From NCBI GenBank assembly GCA_944319925.1, contig CALUFQ010000022.1, positions 1-45,214 of the forward strand: DNA of 45,214 nucleotides, read 5' to 3'. Every line of letters begins with the position of its first letter. Position 1 is the first letter of the stretch. A program made the translations under genes and the position numbers. The notes under the pieces are model-generated. The model saw nothing but the letters and a program-made list of their open reading frames with translations. It was not told the DNA's origin and did no database searches. Shown here piece after piece: positions 34,108 to 42,311 of the stretch. Origin of the DNA: an uncultured Paraprevotella sp. (GTDB lineage: Bacteria > Bacteroidota > Bacteroidia > Bacteroidales > Bacteroidaceae).

Positions 34108-35427
34108 ATGAAAGTAATGAAATTCGGCGGCACCTCCGTAGGGTCCGCACAAAGGATGAAAGACGTATGCCGCCTGATTACGAAAGACGGCCTTCCCAAC
34201 ATGGTCGTGCTTTCGGCCATGTCCGGAACAACCAATACATTGGTGGAAATCTCGGACTACCTGTACAAAAAGAACCCGGAAGGCGCGAACAACGTCATCA
34301 AACAGCTGGAACGGAAATACCAGCAGCACGTGGAAGAACTCTACGCCACAGAAGAATACAAGCAAAAAACGCTGGACTTCTTGAAAGAAGAATTCGACTA
34401 CCTGCGTAGTTTCACCAAAATCCTCTTCACTTCGTTCGAAGAAAAGATTATCTTGGCACAAGGAGAAATCATCAGCACGAACATGGTGACCAACTACTTG
34501 AAGGAATGCGGCGTGAAGGTCATCCTCTTGTCTGCGTTGGATTTCATGCGTACCGACAAAAACGCGGAACCCGACTTGAACTACATTAAAGAAAAAATCG
34601 GCGAACAGCTCAAAGCCCATCCGGACTATGACATCTACATTACGCAAGGCTTCATCTGCCGCAACGCATACGGAGAAGTAGATAACCTGTTGCGCGGCGG
34701 CTCGGACTACACCGCCTGCCTTATCGGCGCGGCACTGATGAGCGAGGAAATCCAAATCTGGACCGACATCGACGGCATGCACAACAACGACCCGCGCGTG
34801 GTAAACCACACGGAACCCGTACGCCAGCTCCACTTCGAAGAAGCGGCGGAACTTGCCTATTTCGGCGCAAAAATCCTGCACCCCACCTGCATCCAGCCGG
34901 CCAAATTCGCCGGTGTCCCCGTGCGACTGCTGAACACCATGGACCCGTCGGCACCCGGCACCATTATCAACAACGAGATACAACATGGCAAAATCAAGGC
35001 CGTGGCAGCCAAAGACCATATCACATCCATCCAAATCCAGTCGAGCCGCATGCTGCTCGCCTATGGTTTCTTGCGCAAAGTGTTTGAAATCTTTGAAAGT
35101 TACAAGACGAGCATCGACATGGTGAGCACCTCGGAAGTAGGCGTTTCAGTGACCATTGACAACACGTCGTACCTGAAAGACATCATCGCCGACCTGATGA
35201 AATACGGCACGGTAACCGTACATGAGGACATGTGCATCATTTGTGTAGTGGGCGACCTCAACTGGGAGAACGTCGGCTTCGAAAGCCTCGCGGCACAAGC
35301 CCTGAAGGAGATTCCGGTGCAGATGATTTCCTACGGCGGAAGCAGCCACAACATTTCGTTCCTGGTCAAGGAAGCTGACAAGAAACGCGCATTGCAGGCA
35401 TTCAGCGACACGCTTTTCAATGCTTAA
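34108..35427 (+). CDS. lysC: Aspartate kinase LysC
   Basis: This 439-residue enzyme phosphorylates aspartate, the first step to lysine, diaminopimelate, threonine and methionine. The kinase domain starts MKVMKFGGTSVGSAQRM, with LLRGGSDYTACLIG and WTDIDGMHNNDPRVV for substrate and ATP. Two ACT-type regulatory domains lie at about 305-439 (ITSIQIQSSRMLLAYGFLRK; ICVVGDLNWENVG), so feedback control by an end product is likely. It precedes lysA by 12 bases. Confidence 0.96.
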   Translation: MKVMKFGGTSVGSAQRMKDVCRLITKDGLPNMVVLSAMSGTTNTLVEISDYLYKKNPEGANNVIKQLERKYQQHVEELYATEEYKQKTLDFLKEEFDYLRSFTKILFTSFEEKIILAQGEIISTNMVTNYLKECGVKVILLSALDFMRTDKNAEPDLNYIKEKIGEQLKAHPDYDIYITQGFICRNAYGEVDNLLRGGSDYTACLIGAALMSEEIQIWTDIDGMHNNDPRVVNHTEPVRQLHFEEAAELAYFGAKILHPTCIQPAKFAGVPVRLLNTMDPSAPGTIINNEIQHGKIKAVAAKDHITSIQIQSSRMLLAYGFLRKVFEIFESYKTSIDMVSTSEVGVSVTIDNTSYLKDIIADLMKYGTVTVHEDMCIICVVGDLNWENVGFESLAAQALKEIPVQMISYGGSSHNISFLVKEADKKRALQAFSDTLFNA

Positions 35428-35439
35428 ACCAGCCAACAG

Positions 35440-36603
35440 ATGAAAGGTTTATTCCCGCTTGAAAAGTTCAGAACGGTTAAGACTCCGTTCTACTACTACG
35501 ACACGGCATTGCTGCGGAAAACGCTGGAGGCCATCAAAGCCGAGCTAAAGAAAAACGACAACTATCATCTCCACTATGCAGTGAAAGCCAATGCCAATCC
35601 CAAAGTGCTGCGCCTTATCAGCGCAGCGGGATTCGGCGCCGACTGCGTGAGCGGCGGCGAAATCAAAGCCGCGCTCGAAGCCGGCTTCCCGGCCAGTAAA
35701 ATCGTGTTTGCCGGAGTCGGCAAAAGCGATTGGGAAATCAATCTGGCCTTGGACGCGGACATTTTCTGTTTCAACGTCGAAAGCATTCCTGAATTGGAAA
35801 TCATAGACCAGTTGGCGGGCGAAAAAGGAAAAACGGCACGTGTGTCTTTTCGCATCAATCCCGACGTGGGGGCACACACCCACGCCAACATCACCACCGG
35901 ACTGGCCGAAAACAAATTCGGCATCGCCATGGCCGACATGGAAAAGGTCATCGAAATCGCAGCCACGCTGGAACACGTGAAATTCACCGGACTGCATTTC
36001 CACATCGGCTCCCAAATCCTGGAAATGGGCGATTTCGTGGCTTTATGCAACCGCGTCAACGAGCTGCAAGCCCAATTGGAACGCCACCACATCAAGGTGG
36101 AAAACATCAACGTGGGCGGCGGACTTGGCATCGACTACCAGCACCCCAACGAGGTGCCGGTGCCCAACTTCGCAGACTATTTCCAGACTTACCGCAAGCA
36201 TCTCAACCTGCGCCCCGGGCAACAGCTGCACTTTGAATTGGGACGCGCCGTGGTGGGACAATGCGGCAGCCTGATTACCCGTGTGCTCTACGTCAAACAG
36301 GCCACTTACAAGCAATTTGCCATCGTGGATGCCGGCATGACCGACCTCATCCGTCCGGCGTTGTACCAGGCTTTCCATTATATCGAGAACCTGAGCAGTG
36401 AGGAAACGAAGGAGACCTACGATGTGGTAGGTCCCATCTGCGAGTCAAGCGATGTGTTCGTAAAAGCTTTCGACCTGAACCGTTGCCACCGGGGCGACTT
36501 CCTCGCCCTGCGTTCCGCCGGGGCATACGGCGAAATCATGGCCTCGTCGTACAATTGCCGCGAACTTCCCAAAGGATACGTGACTGAAGATTTTGCAGGA
36601 TGA
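35440..36603 (+). CDS. lysA: Diaminopimelate decarboxylase LysA
   Basis: This 387-residue PLP enzyme makes lysine from meso-diaminopimelate. The PLP lysine is in HYAVKANANPKVL (about residue 48). The phosphate site is GGGLGIDYQ, and the substrate/dimer motifs are ELGRAVVGQCG and GPICESSDVF with the active-site Cys. The barrel and beta domains are complete. Its stop overlaps the glycosyltransferase start by 4 bases. Confidence 0.95.
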   Translation: MKGLFPLEKFRTVKTPFYYYDTALLRKTLEAIKAELKKNDNYHLHYAVKANANPKVLRLISAAGFGADCVSGGEIKAALEAGFPASKIVFAGVGKSDWEINLALDADIFCFNVESIPELEIIDQLAGEKGKTARVSFRINPDVGAHTHANITTGLAENKFGIAMADMEKVIEIAATLEHVKFTGLHFHIGSQILEMGDFVALCNRVNELQAQLERHHIKVENINVGGGLGIDYQHPNEVPVPNFADYFQTYRKHLNLRPGQQLHFELGRAVVGQCGSLITRVLYVKQATYKQFAIVDAGMTDLIRPALYQAFHYIENLSSEETKETYDVVGPICESSDVFVKAFDLNRCHRGDFLALRSAGAYGEIMASSYNCRELPKGYVTEDFAG

Positions 36604-37787
36604 TTCAATCCATGACAGATTTGTGCTTGCCTTATGCTGCCTACGCCGGTTTCGCGCTGGCGTGGGCGGCACATTTCTTTTCCGTGCGCACATACAGTGC
36701 GATGGCCAGATTGTCGAAGAAGCAAAAAGCCATGCAACAGCCCGACGACCCGAAGCAGGAAGAGCCACCTGTGTCGGTCATCATTCCGGCATGCAACGAA
36801 GCCGAAGCCCTGCGCCGCAACCTTCCCGCCATCTTGGAACAAGATTACGGGAATTATGAAGTCATTGTCGTCAACGACGCATCCACGGATGAAACGGAAG
36901 ACCTCTTGAAAGCCTTGGAAACGGAATACCCCCATTTGTATCACACATTCATCCCTCCCGGGTCACGCTACGTAAGCCACGAACGGCTGGCTCTCACCGT
37001 GGGCGCAAAATCGGCAAATCACGACTGGATGTTGCTGACCGAAGCGGGTTGCCGCCCGGATTCCCCCAAATGGATTGCCGCCATGGCAAAACATTTCCAT
37101 CAAGACACACAAATCGTATTGGGATACGCCAACCGCCAACAGGCGAAAGGGCTGGTCTCGCGCAAAATCATCTTTTACAACCTTTTCCATCAGGCACAAT
37201 ACCTGCCATGGGCGACCCGCCACCGGGCATACCGTTGCACCCCGGGTAATGTGGCCTACCGGAAAAGCTTCTTCATGAGCCACAAGGGATTTGCAGAAGA
37301 CGTGAACCTGCAGGGAGGTGCCATGGAAATACTGGTCAATCGCCACAGCCGGAAAGACAACACGGAAGTGGCCATCACTCCGGAAGCCAAAATCACTTAT
37401 ACGGAAAAGACATCCTCTAAAGGATGGCGGATCGAGCGGGCAGAATACTTGGAAACACGCCGCCACTTTGCCCGCACATTCGGTTACCGCACAATGTATA
37501 ACCTGTGCCAAACGCTCATGTTACTGTACTATCTCGCAACAATCGTGGCCACAGGATGGAGCGTATGGCAAAAAGAATGGATTGGCACAGCCACCGTGGC
37601 CTTGGCCTTTATTTTCCTTTCTGTCTGCAAAACACTGTGGTTCAACCGTTCCGCACAAGCCGTCGGTGAACGGAAGTTCACCTTGTCTTTCCTGTGGCAT
37701 GAATTATCAGTCCCCTTATGGGCCATCCGTTCATGGATAGAATATCACACCAATCCCCGCTCCCGTTTCTACCGCAAAGCATTCTGA
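36600..37787 (+). CDS. Membrane glycosyltransferase family 2 protein with altered catalytic motifs
   Basis: This 395-residue protein has an N-terminal membrane segment (about 8-30), a GT-A domain from about 57 (VSVIIPACNEAEALRRNLPA; VIVVNDASTDETEDLL) and two C-terminal membrane segments (about 302-345). The usual DxD region reads LLTEAGCRPDS instead of the expected L-T-D-A-D-C, and the later acidic 'GG-D/E-D' motif reads LQGGAMEILVN. Both metal- and catalysis-linked acids are therefore altered. It may be a divergent clade or an inactive relative. Translation is coupled to lysA (ATGA overlap), so it probably acts in envelope biogenesis. No donor or acceptor can be named. Confidence 0.82.
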   Translation: MIQSMTDLCLPYAAYAGFALAWAAHFFSVRTYSAMARLSKKQKAMQQPDDPKQEEPPVSVIIPACNEAEALRRNLPAILEQDYGNYEVIVVNDASTDETEDLLKALETEYPHLYHTFIPPGSRYVSHERLALTVGAKSANHDWMLLTEAGCRPDSPKWIAAMAKHFHQDTQIVLGYANRQQAKGLVSRKIIFYNLFHQAQYLPWATRHRAYRCTPGNVAYRKSFFMSHKGFAEDVNLQGGAMEILVNRHSRKDNTEVAITPEAKITYTEKTSSKGWRIERAEYLETRRHFARTFGYRTMYNLCQTLMLLYYLATIVATGWSVWQKEWIGTATVALAFIFLSVCKTLWFNRSAQAVGERKFTLSFLWHELSVPLWAIRSWIEYHTNPRSRFYRKAF

Positions 37788-37800
37788 ACGTGAAAAAAGT

Positions 37801-39156
37801 ATGGACTATTCTTATGACATGCGCCAGGGCGGCGCATCTATTTCCTACGGACGGCATGTCCGCGCCCTGACCACTTTGGGCATCCCCATCATCATCGGAC
37901 AGCTCGGCACCATCATCCAAGGGCTGGCCGACACCATCATGGTAGGACACTTCAGCGCGCACTCGTTGGCCGCGGCCGGATTCGTCAACAACGTCATGAC
38001 GCTCGTCCTGATTTTCGCCCTCGGCTATTCCTATGCCCTCACCCCGGTCGTAGGCCCGCTGCACGCCCGGAACGAATTTGAGAAAGCCGGCGAGACGCTC
38101 CGCGCGGGAGTGCTTGTCAACGGGTCATTGGGCATGGGGTTGTTCCTGCTGATGGGAACGCTTTATTTCTTCCTCGACCGCATGGGACAACCCGAAGAAC
38201 TCCTGCCCGAAATACGCCCATATTATCTCATCGTGCTGGCCTCCATCCCCATCCAGTCGCTCTTCAACGCCTTCAAACAGTTCTTCGACGGCATCGGAAA
38301 CACGCAAACTCCGATGTGGATCATGATAGGTGCCAACGTGTTCAACATCGTGGGCAACTGGCTGCTCATCTACGGCGTAGGGCCATTCCCCGTGCTCGGC
38401 CTGTTCGGGGCCGGCATCTCCACCACCCTTTCCCGCGTCCTCATGCTGGCCGTAATTTATGGCATATTCGTTTCCAAGCCGACCTATCGGAAGTACAGGG
38501 AAGGCTTCCGCCGCCGGGGCGCGACCGGATGGCGTATGCTCAACAAGTTGGGTTGGCCGCTGGGCTTGCAGATGGGCATGGAAACGGCCACCTTCTCGCT
38601 CTGCGCCGTGATGCAGGGATGGTTGGGGGCCGCCCCGCTGGCCGCACACCAAGTCATGACCAACATCGGCTCCACCTGTTTCATGATATATTATGGCATC
38701 GGGGCAGCCGTGGCCGTCAGGGTCAGCCATTTCCATGGCGTGGGCGACCTCCGCAATGTGCGCCGCTGCGCCTTCACCGGCTACTTGCTGATATTGGCCG
38801 TAGGCATCACGCTGGCCACTCTCATCAGCACATTCATCCATGAAATCTGCTCCTTCTTCACCGACGACATGGAAATACGCCGCATCGTGGTCAGCCTAGT
38901 CATCCCTTTCGTGCTCTACCAGCTTGGCGACGGGCTGCAGACCAACTTCGCCAACGCCTTGCGCGGCATAGCCGACGTGCGCCCCTTGATGCGCTACGCC
39001 TTCATCTGCTACATCGTGGTGTCACTGCCACTGAGCTATGTGCTGGGGTTCACCTGCCACATCGGCCCCGCCGGCATCTGGATGGCCTATCCCGTGGCAC
39101 TGACGTTGGCCGGAGTCCTTTTCTGCCGACGCTTCCTTAAACAAACAAAGTACTAA
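37801..39156 (+). CDS. MATE-family efflux transporter
   Basis: This 451-residue protein has about 12 membrane segments in two similar halves. Family motifs are GIPIIIGQLGTIIQGLADTI and MVGHFSAHSLAAAGFVNN in the first half and GWPLGLQMGMETATFSLCAV with PLAAHQVMTNIGS in the second. MATE proteins export cationic drugs or metabolites using Na+ or H+. It follows the glycosyltransferase by 13 bases and ends the rightward series. No clear terminator follows; repeats begin 14 bases after the stop. Confidence 0.93.
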   Translation: MDYSYDMRQGGASISYGRHVRALTTLGIPIIIGQLGTIIQGLADTIMVGHFSAHSLAAAGFVNNVMTLVLIFALGYSYALTPVVGPLHARNEFEKAGETLRAGVLVNGSLGMGLFLLMGTLYFFLDRMGQPEELLPEIRPYYLIVLASIPIQSLFNAFKQFFDGIGNTQTPMWIMIGANVFNIVGNWLLIYGVGPFPVLGLFGAGISTTLSRVLMLAVIYGIFVSKPTYRKYREGFRRRGATGWRMLNKLGWPLGLQMGMETATFSLCAVMQGWLGAAPLAAHQVMTNIGSTCFMIYYGIGAAVAVRVSHFHGVGDLRNVRRCAFTGYLLILAVGITLATLISTFIHEICSFFTDDMEIRRIVVSLVIPFVLYQLGDGLQTNFANALRGIADVRPLMRYAFICYIVVSLPLSYVLGFTCHIGPAGIWMAYPVALTLAGVLFCRRFLKQTKY

Positions 39157-39170
39157 AGGAGGCACAACTC

Positions 39171-39231
39171 CGGGTCAGCGGAAAATCAAGGAACAGTTCG
39201 CATTCTGGGGATGGATTTAACACTAATGGAA
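39171..39231 (+). repeat. Degenerate repeat resembling ends at 45141 and 25868
   Basis: CGGGTCAGCGGAAAATCA (39171-39188) resembles CGGGTCAGTAGAAATTCA at 45141-45158. The next stretch, GGAACAGTTC then ATTCTGGGGATGGATTTAAC, resembles GGAACTGTTC then AATCTTGGGGATTTAAC at 25868-25900. It sits in the 386-base gap after the MATE gene. Confidence 0.45.
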
Positions 39232-39312
39232 AAATGAATAGAGGCAATTGGGTGGCGCAGAGTTTCTGTTTCTACAGGCCCTGAATGTCGGCAGTCAAAG
39301 CCGGCCGGAAAG

Positions 39313-39498
39313 AACTGTCCCACCTTGCAGGGGGACGAGCCCCGAAGGAGCGGAGGGAGTCTCACGCCCATGGGAACAACCCCGGACGCATCCACGGACG
39401 ACATAAATGGGTCGGAAAAAGAGGAGAGAAAAAGTTACTCACGTGCATGACCTCCCTCCGGCCCTTCGGGCCACCTCCCTACGAGGTGGAAGTGTTTT
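39313..39498 (-). repeat. Inverted-arm (REPIN-like) element, copy 2 (opposite orientation)
   Basis: Reverse complement of the element at 24911-25096, similar over its full length: arms at 39451-39498 and 39314-39360, centre of about 90 bases containing GAGTAACTTTT and TTCCCATGGGCGTGAG. One arm contains GGTGGCCCGAAGGGCCGG. Differences are scattered single bases and one- to two-base indels, many in the centre. It fills most of the gap between the MATE and MBL genes, which converge here. Confidence 0.8.
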
Positions 39499-39542
39499 CC
39501 CATTTGCAAAATCCAAAAGTTTAGAAACTGTCCCAGGAAACG

Positions 39543-40301
39543 CTATACTTCCACCACCAAACCGTCGTAGGACAAGAACACGCCTTCGGGCAAATGTGTT
39601 TCCTCCACAGCATGCAAATCGATGTGGTGGCTCATGTGGACTAAGTAAGTCCGGGGCACACCAAGACGACGGGCAAACGCGCAGGCATCCTTTATCGTCT
39701 GATGGGAAAAGTGGGGTTCATGGCGCAAACCGTTCACAACCAACAAGTCCAAACCGCACAGGTATTCCAGTTCCGCATCGGCTATGGTCTTCATGTCCGT
39801 GATATAAGCCATGTTGTTCACCCGGAAACCCAAGATGGGCAACCGCGCGTGCATGACCTCGACAGGAATGACGCGGACATCCTTGACCCGAAACATCTCA
39901 TGCGGCCGTGCGGCATGAAGCCGCAACATGGGCACACCGGGATACTTGTGCTCCACGAAACAGTAAGGCAGACTCTGGCGCAACTGGTCGCCCGTGCGTG
40001 GCAAAGCATAAAGATCCACGTCGCCAAACAATCCGAAAGGGCGCAGGTCGTCAATGCCACCCACGTGGTCATAATGCTCATGAGTGAGCAGCACCGCGTC
40101 AATGCGGCGGAAATCACAGGGCAATATCTGTTGTCGGAAATCAGGGCCGCAGTCCAACAGAATCCGCGTATCCCCCGTCTCCACCAGCAAAGACGTGCGC
40201 AACCGCTTGTCGCGCGGGTCTGCGCTCCGGCACACCTTGCAGCTGCATCCGATTTGCGGCACCCCCGTGCTTGTCCCCGTACCCAAAAAAGTGATTTTCA
40301 T
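39543..40301 (-). CDS. Metallo-beta-lactamase-fold hydrolase (PhnP-like)
   Basis: This 252-residue cytoplasmic protein has the zinc motif LLTHEHYDHVGG (HxHxDH, about residues 77-82), an N-terminal FLGTGTSTGVPQIGCSC, then CKVCRSADPRDKRLRTSLLV, and a distal His in LVHMSHHIDLH. The Cys pair and overall layout resemble PhnP-type phosphodiesterases of the MBL fold. Its ATG overlaps the murB stop by 3 bases, so it is co-translated with murB. Substrate unknown. Confidence 0.9.
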   Translation of the reverse strand: MKITFLGTGTSTGVPQIGCSCKVCRSADPRDKRLRTSLLVETGDTRILLDCGPDFRQQILPCDFRRIDAVLLTHEHYDHVGGIDDLRPFGLFGDVDLYALPRTGDQLRQSLPYCFVEHKYPGVPMLRLHAARPHEMFRVKDVRVIPVEVMHARLPILGFRVNNMAYITDMKTIADAELEYLCGLDLLVVNGLRHEPHFSHQTIKDACAFARRLGVPRTYLVHMSHHIDLHAVEETHLPEGVFLSYDGLVVEV

Positions 40302-41323
40302 GCTGTCCCTCCTATTATATTCACCTCCGGACGAAGTTCAACACCAAACTTGGCCAGCACATCCGCCCGCACGGCATTACAAAGCCGCAAAATGTCCTGT
40401 CCCGTGGCGCCGCCAAGGTTCACCAGCACCAAAGCCTGTTTATCGTGTACGGCCGCACACCCCAGTGCGCGGCCTTTCCACCCGCATTGCTCAATGAGCC
40501 ATCCTGCCGGGATTTTCACCTTCCCCTCGCCCGCCTCATAACAGGGCGCTGCAGGATATCCGGCCCGGATGCGCTCATACACGCCCCGTTCCACTACGGG
40601 ATTCATGAAAAAGCTCCCGGCATTTCCCTTCACCGCAGGATCGGGCAACTTGGCACGGCGGATGGCAATGATGGCTTCACGAAGTTGACGGGGCGACACG
40701 CAGGCCAGCTCCACCCCCGCCGCACGAAGGGCATCGCGCACTCCGCCATATTCCAAATCGGGCGCAAAACGGCGCGAAAGCATCATGTGCACATATGTCA
40801 CGGCACATCTCCCGCGCAAATCCCCCTTGAAAACACTTTTCCGATAGCCGTAGCCACATTCCGGCGCATCAAACACATGCACCGAGCCATCGCGCAAATC
40901 CACAGTTTCCACCGCCGTAACCACATCCTTCGCCTCAACACCGTATGCGCCGATGTTCTGCACCGCGGCAGCACCGACCTCACCCGGAATCAAAGAAAGA
41001 TTCTCCAAGCCGTGCCAGCCGTTCGCCACACAATGCGCCACCAAATCATCCCACACGACACCGGCCCCCACACGAAGACTGACGACACCGCCCTCGCGTT
41101 CGTCCGCCTCAATGCTACGGATAGCGGAATGAAGCACCAGCCCATCGACGTCGGAAAGAAACAACAAATTGCTCCCAGCCCCCACGTGCAGCATCTCTTC
41201 CGCCCGCTTCCCACACCGCACCACTGCCTGCAACTCTTCCACTGATTCATACTCCACGAAATGGCGGGCCTTAGCCTTGATGCCGAACGTATTATGCAAA
41301 AAATAATCTGCCTCTTCTCTCAT
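40298..41323 (-). CDS. murB: UDP-N-acetylenolpyruvoylglucosamine reductase MurB
   Basis: This 341-residue FAD enzyme makes UDP-MurNAc, a peptidoglycan precursor. FAD binding is seen in VGAGSNLLFL and GLENLSLIPGEVGAAAVQNIGAYG. The active site has Arg in ECGYGYRKSVFK (the type I form with Tyr loop), Ser in KGNAGSFFMNPV and a C-terminal Glu region (NLGGATGQDILRL). The start at 41323 (MREEADYFLHNTFGIKAK) is preferred over a TTG at 41338 because GGAG lies 8 to 11 bases upstream. It follows the DUF4348 gene by 11 bases. Confidence 0.96.
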   Translation of the reverse strand: MREEADYFLHNTFGIKAKARHFVEYESVEELQAVVRCGKRAEEMLHVGAGSNLLFLSDVDGLVLHSAIRSIEADEREGGVVSLRVGAGVVWDDLVAHCVANGWHGLENLSLIPGEVGAAAVQNIGAYGVEAKDVVTAVETVDLRDGSVHVFDAPECGYGYRKSVFKGDLRGRCAVTYVHMMLSRRFAPDLEYGGVRDALRAAGVELACVSPRQLREAIIAIRRAKLPDPAVKGNAGSFFMNPVVERGVYERIRAGYPAAPCYEAGEGKVKIPAGWLIEQCGWKGRALGCAAVHDKQALVLVNLGGATGQDILRLCNAVRADVLAKFGVELRPEVNIIGGTA

Positions 41324-41334
41324 TGCGCCTCTCC

Positions 41335-42186
41335 TCAATTCTCATACGACACCAGTTTCCAATCCTTCCCCCGCTTACGGAATGTCAAGATATCCATCAA
41401 GCCGTTCGAAATTCCCTGCTTGACCAATATCATACGCCTTGGAGCATCATAAGTCTGACCGTAACGAATATTGGTAAGCCTCCCCGAAGGCAACTGGGGC
41501 TTGAATGCGTCCCATTGCTCATGGTCCAAAGTCCCTTCTATCATGCTGAAATCATCATCCGGGTCGGCTGTGACGTAACGCAAGGGGTCGGCCACGCTCC
41601 GCAGCTGGAAATCGGCATCCGTGACAAAACGCGCATAAAAATCCATGAAATCGGCCAATGGAGACTCCTCAAGCGGCTGCAAACTTTCTTCCACCAACAT
41701 CCATTCCCCTTGCCGACGCTCGAAATGGAAAGTCTTGAATTTGTGTTTTCCCATGTCTATCCATTCCACATCCACATGTTCCAAATCGGTGCTTTTCTCC
41801 AACTCCATCTGCTCCTCATTGTTGAAAAACACGGTATAGTAGTCGTAATGCGCAAACAGGTTCTCGTGTTTCCAATCCTCCTTGGCCAACCAAACCGTAT
41901 CGCCATGCTCCACCAAGGGCAATGGAAACTCCACCCGGCTGGCTTGAAATTTGCGCAAACGGGAAAATTCAAAGATGAAATCATCGAAAAGCTCGTCGGC
42001 ATTGGCTGGCAAATCCTCTTCTTCGGATTCGGGTTCTGAAAATAGCAACAAGGAGTCGGATGATGCCTCATCCACCGAATCCGAAACATCCTCCACTGAA
42101 TAGTCCACTTCGGAAACCACCCTCTTGCGGTCGCAGGAAGCCAGCATGGCACCCAGCAACATGCACCACACAAAAATTCTCCTCAT
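41335..42186 (-). CDS. DUF4348-like lipoprotein
   Basis: This 283-residue protein from MRRIFVWCMLLGAMLASCDR has a lipobox (LASC), so it is probably a membrane lipoprotein. An acidic linker follows (residues about 30-70, SEPESEEEDLPANADELFDD), then an alpha/beta domain with repeated ligand-like strands (VEWIDMGKHKFKTFHFERRQ; GEWMLVEESLQPLEE). The layout matches Bacteroidales proteins grouped as DUF4348; function is unknown. The start at 42186 places the signal peptide correctly; the frame is open to 42252 upstream, beyond the promoter box. It heads an operon with murB and the MBL gene. Confidence 0.82.
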   Translation of the reverse strand: MRRIFVWCMLLGAMLASCDRKRVVSEVDYSVEDVSDSVDEASSDSLLLFSEPESEEEDLPANADELFDDFIFEFSRLRKFQASRVEFPLPLVEHGDTVWLAKEDWKHENLFAHYDYYTVFFNNEEQMELEKSTDLEHVDVEWIDMGKHKFKTFHFERRQGEWMLVEESLQPLEESPLADFMDFYARFVTDADFQLRSVADPLRYVTADPDDDFSMIEGTLDHEQWDAFKPQLPSGRLTNIRYGQTYDAPRRMILVKQGISNGLMDILTFRKRGKDWKLVSYEN

Positions 42187-42219
42187 ACTAACGCGGGACA
42201 TAATCCTTTTAAAAACATG

Positions 42220-42253
42220 CAAAAGTACAACTTTTATCCATAAATCACACAAA
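42220..42253 (-). promoter_or_regulatory. Bacteroides-type promoter of the DUF4348-murB operon
   Basis: TACTTTTG (42227-42220, minus strand) with a perfect TTTG (42253-42250) 22 bases upstream; 33 bases to the start codon. Confidence 0.6.
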
Positions 42254-42271
42254 GTTTTGAGGATAAATGAT

Positions 42272-42279
42272 TACCTTTG
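42272..42279 (+). promoter_or_regulatory. TAnnTTTG box of pheS
   Basis: TACCTTTG, 32 bases before the pheS start. No good upstream box at 20 bases. It is divergent from the DUF4348 promoter, only about 20 bases away. Confidence 0.5.
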
Positions 42280-42311
42280 CAAGGTTTTTTTAGAGAACAA
42301 ACTTTCTAGGT

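Noticed and set aside
34063-35034. 323-codon minus-strand frame opposite lysC
   Set aside because: lysC is certain by motif; the antisense frame is Val/Phe/His-rich without known domains.
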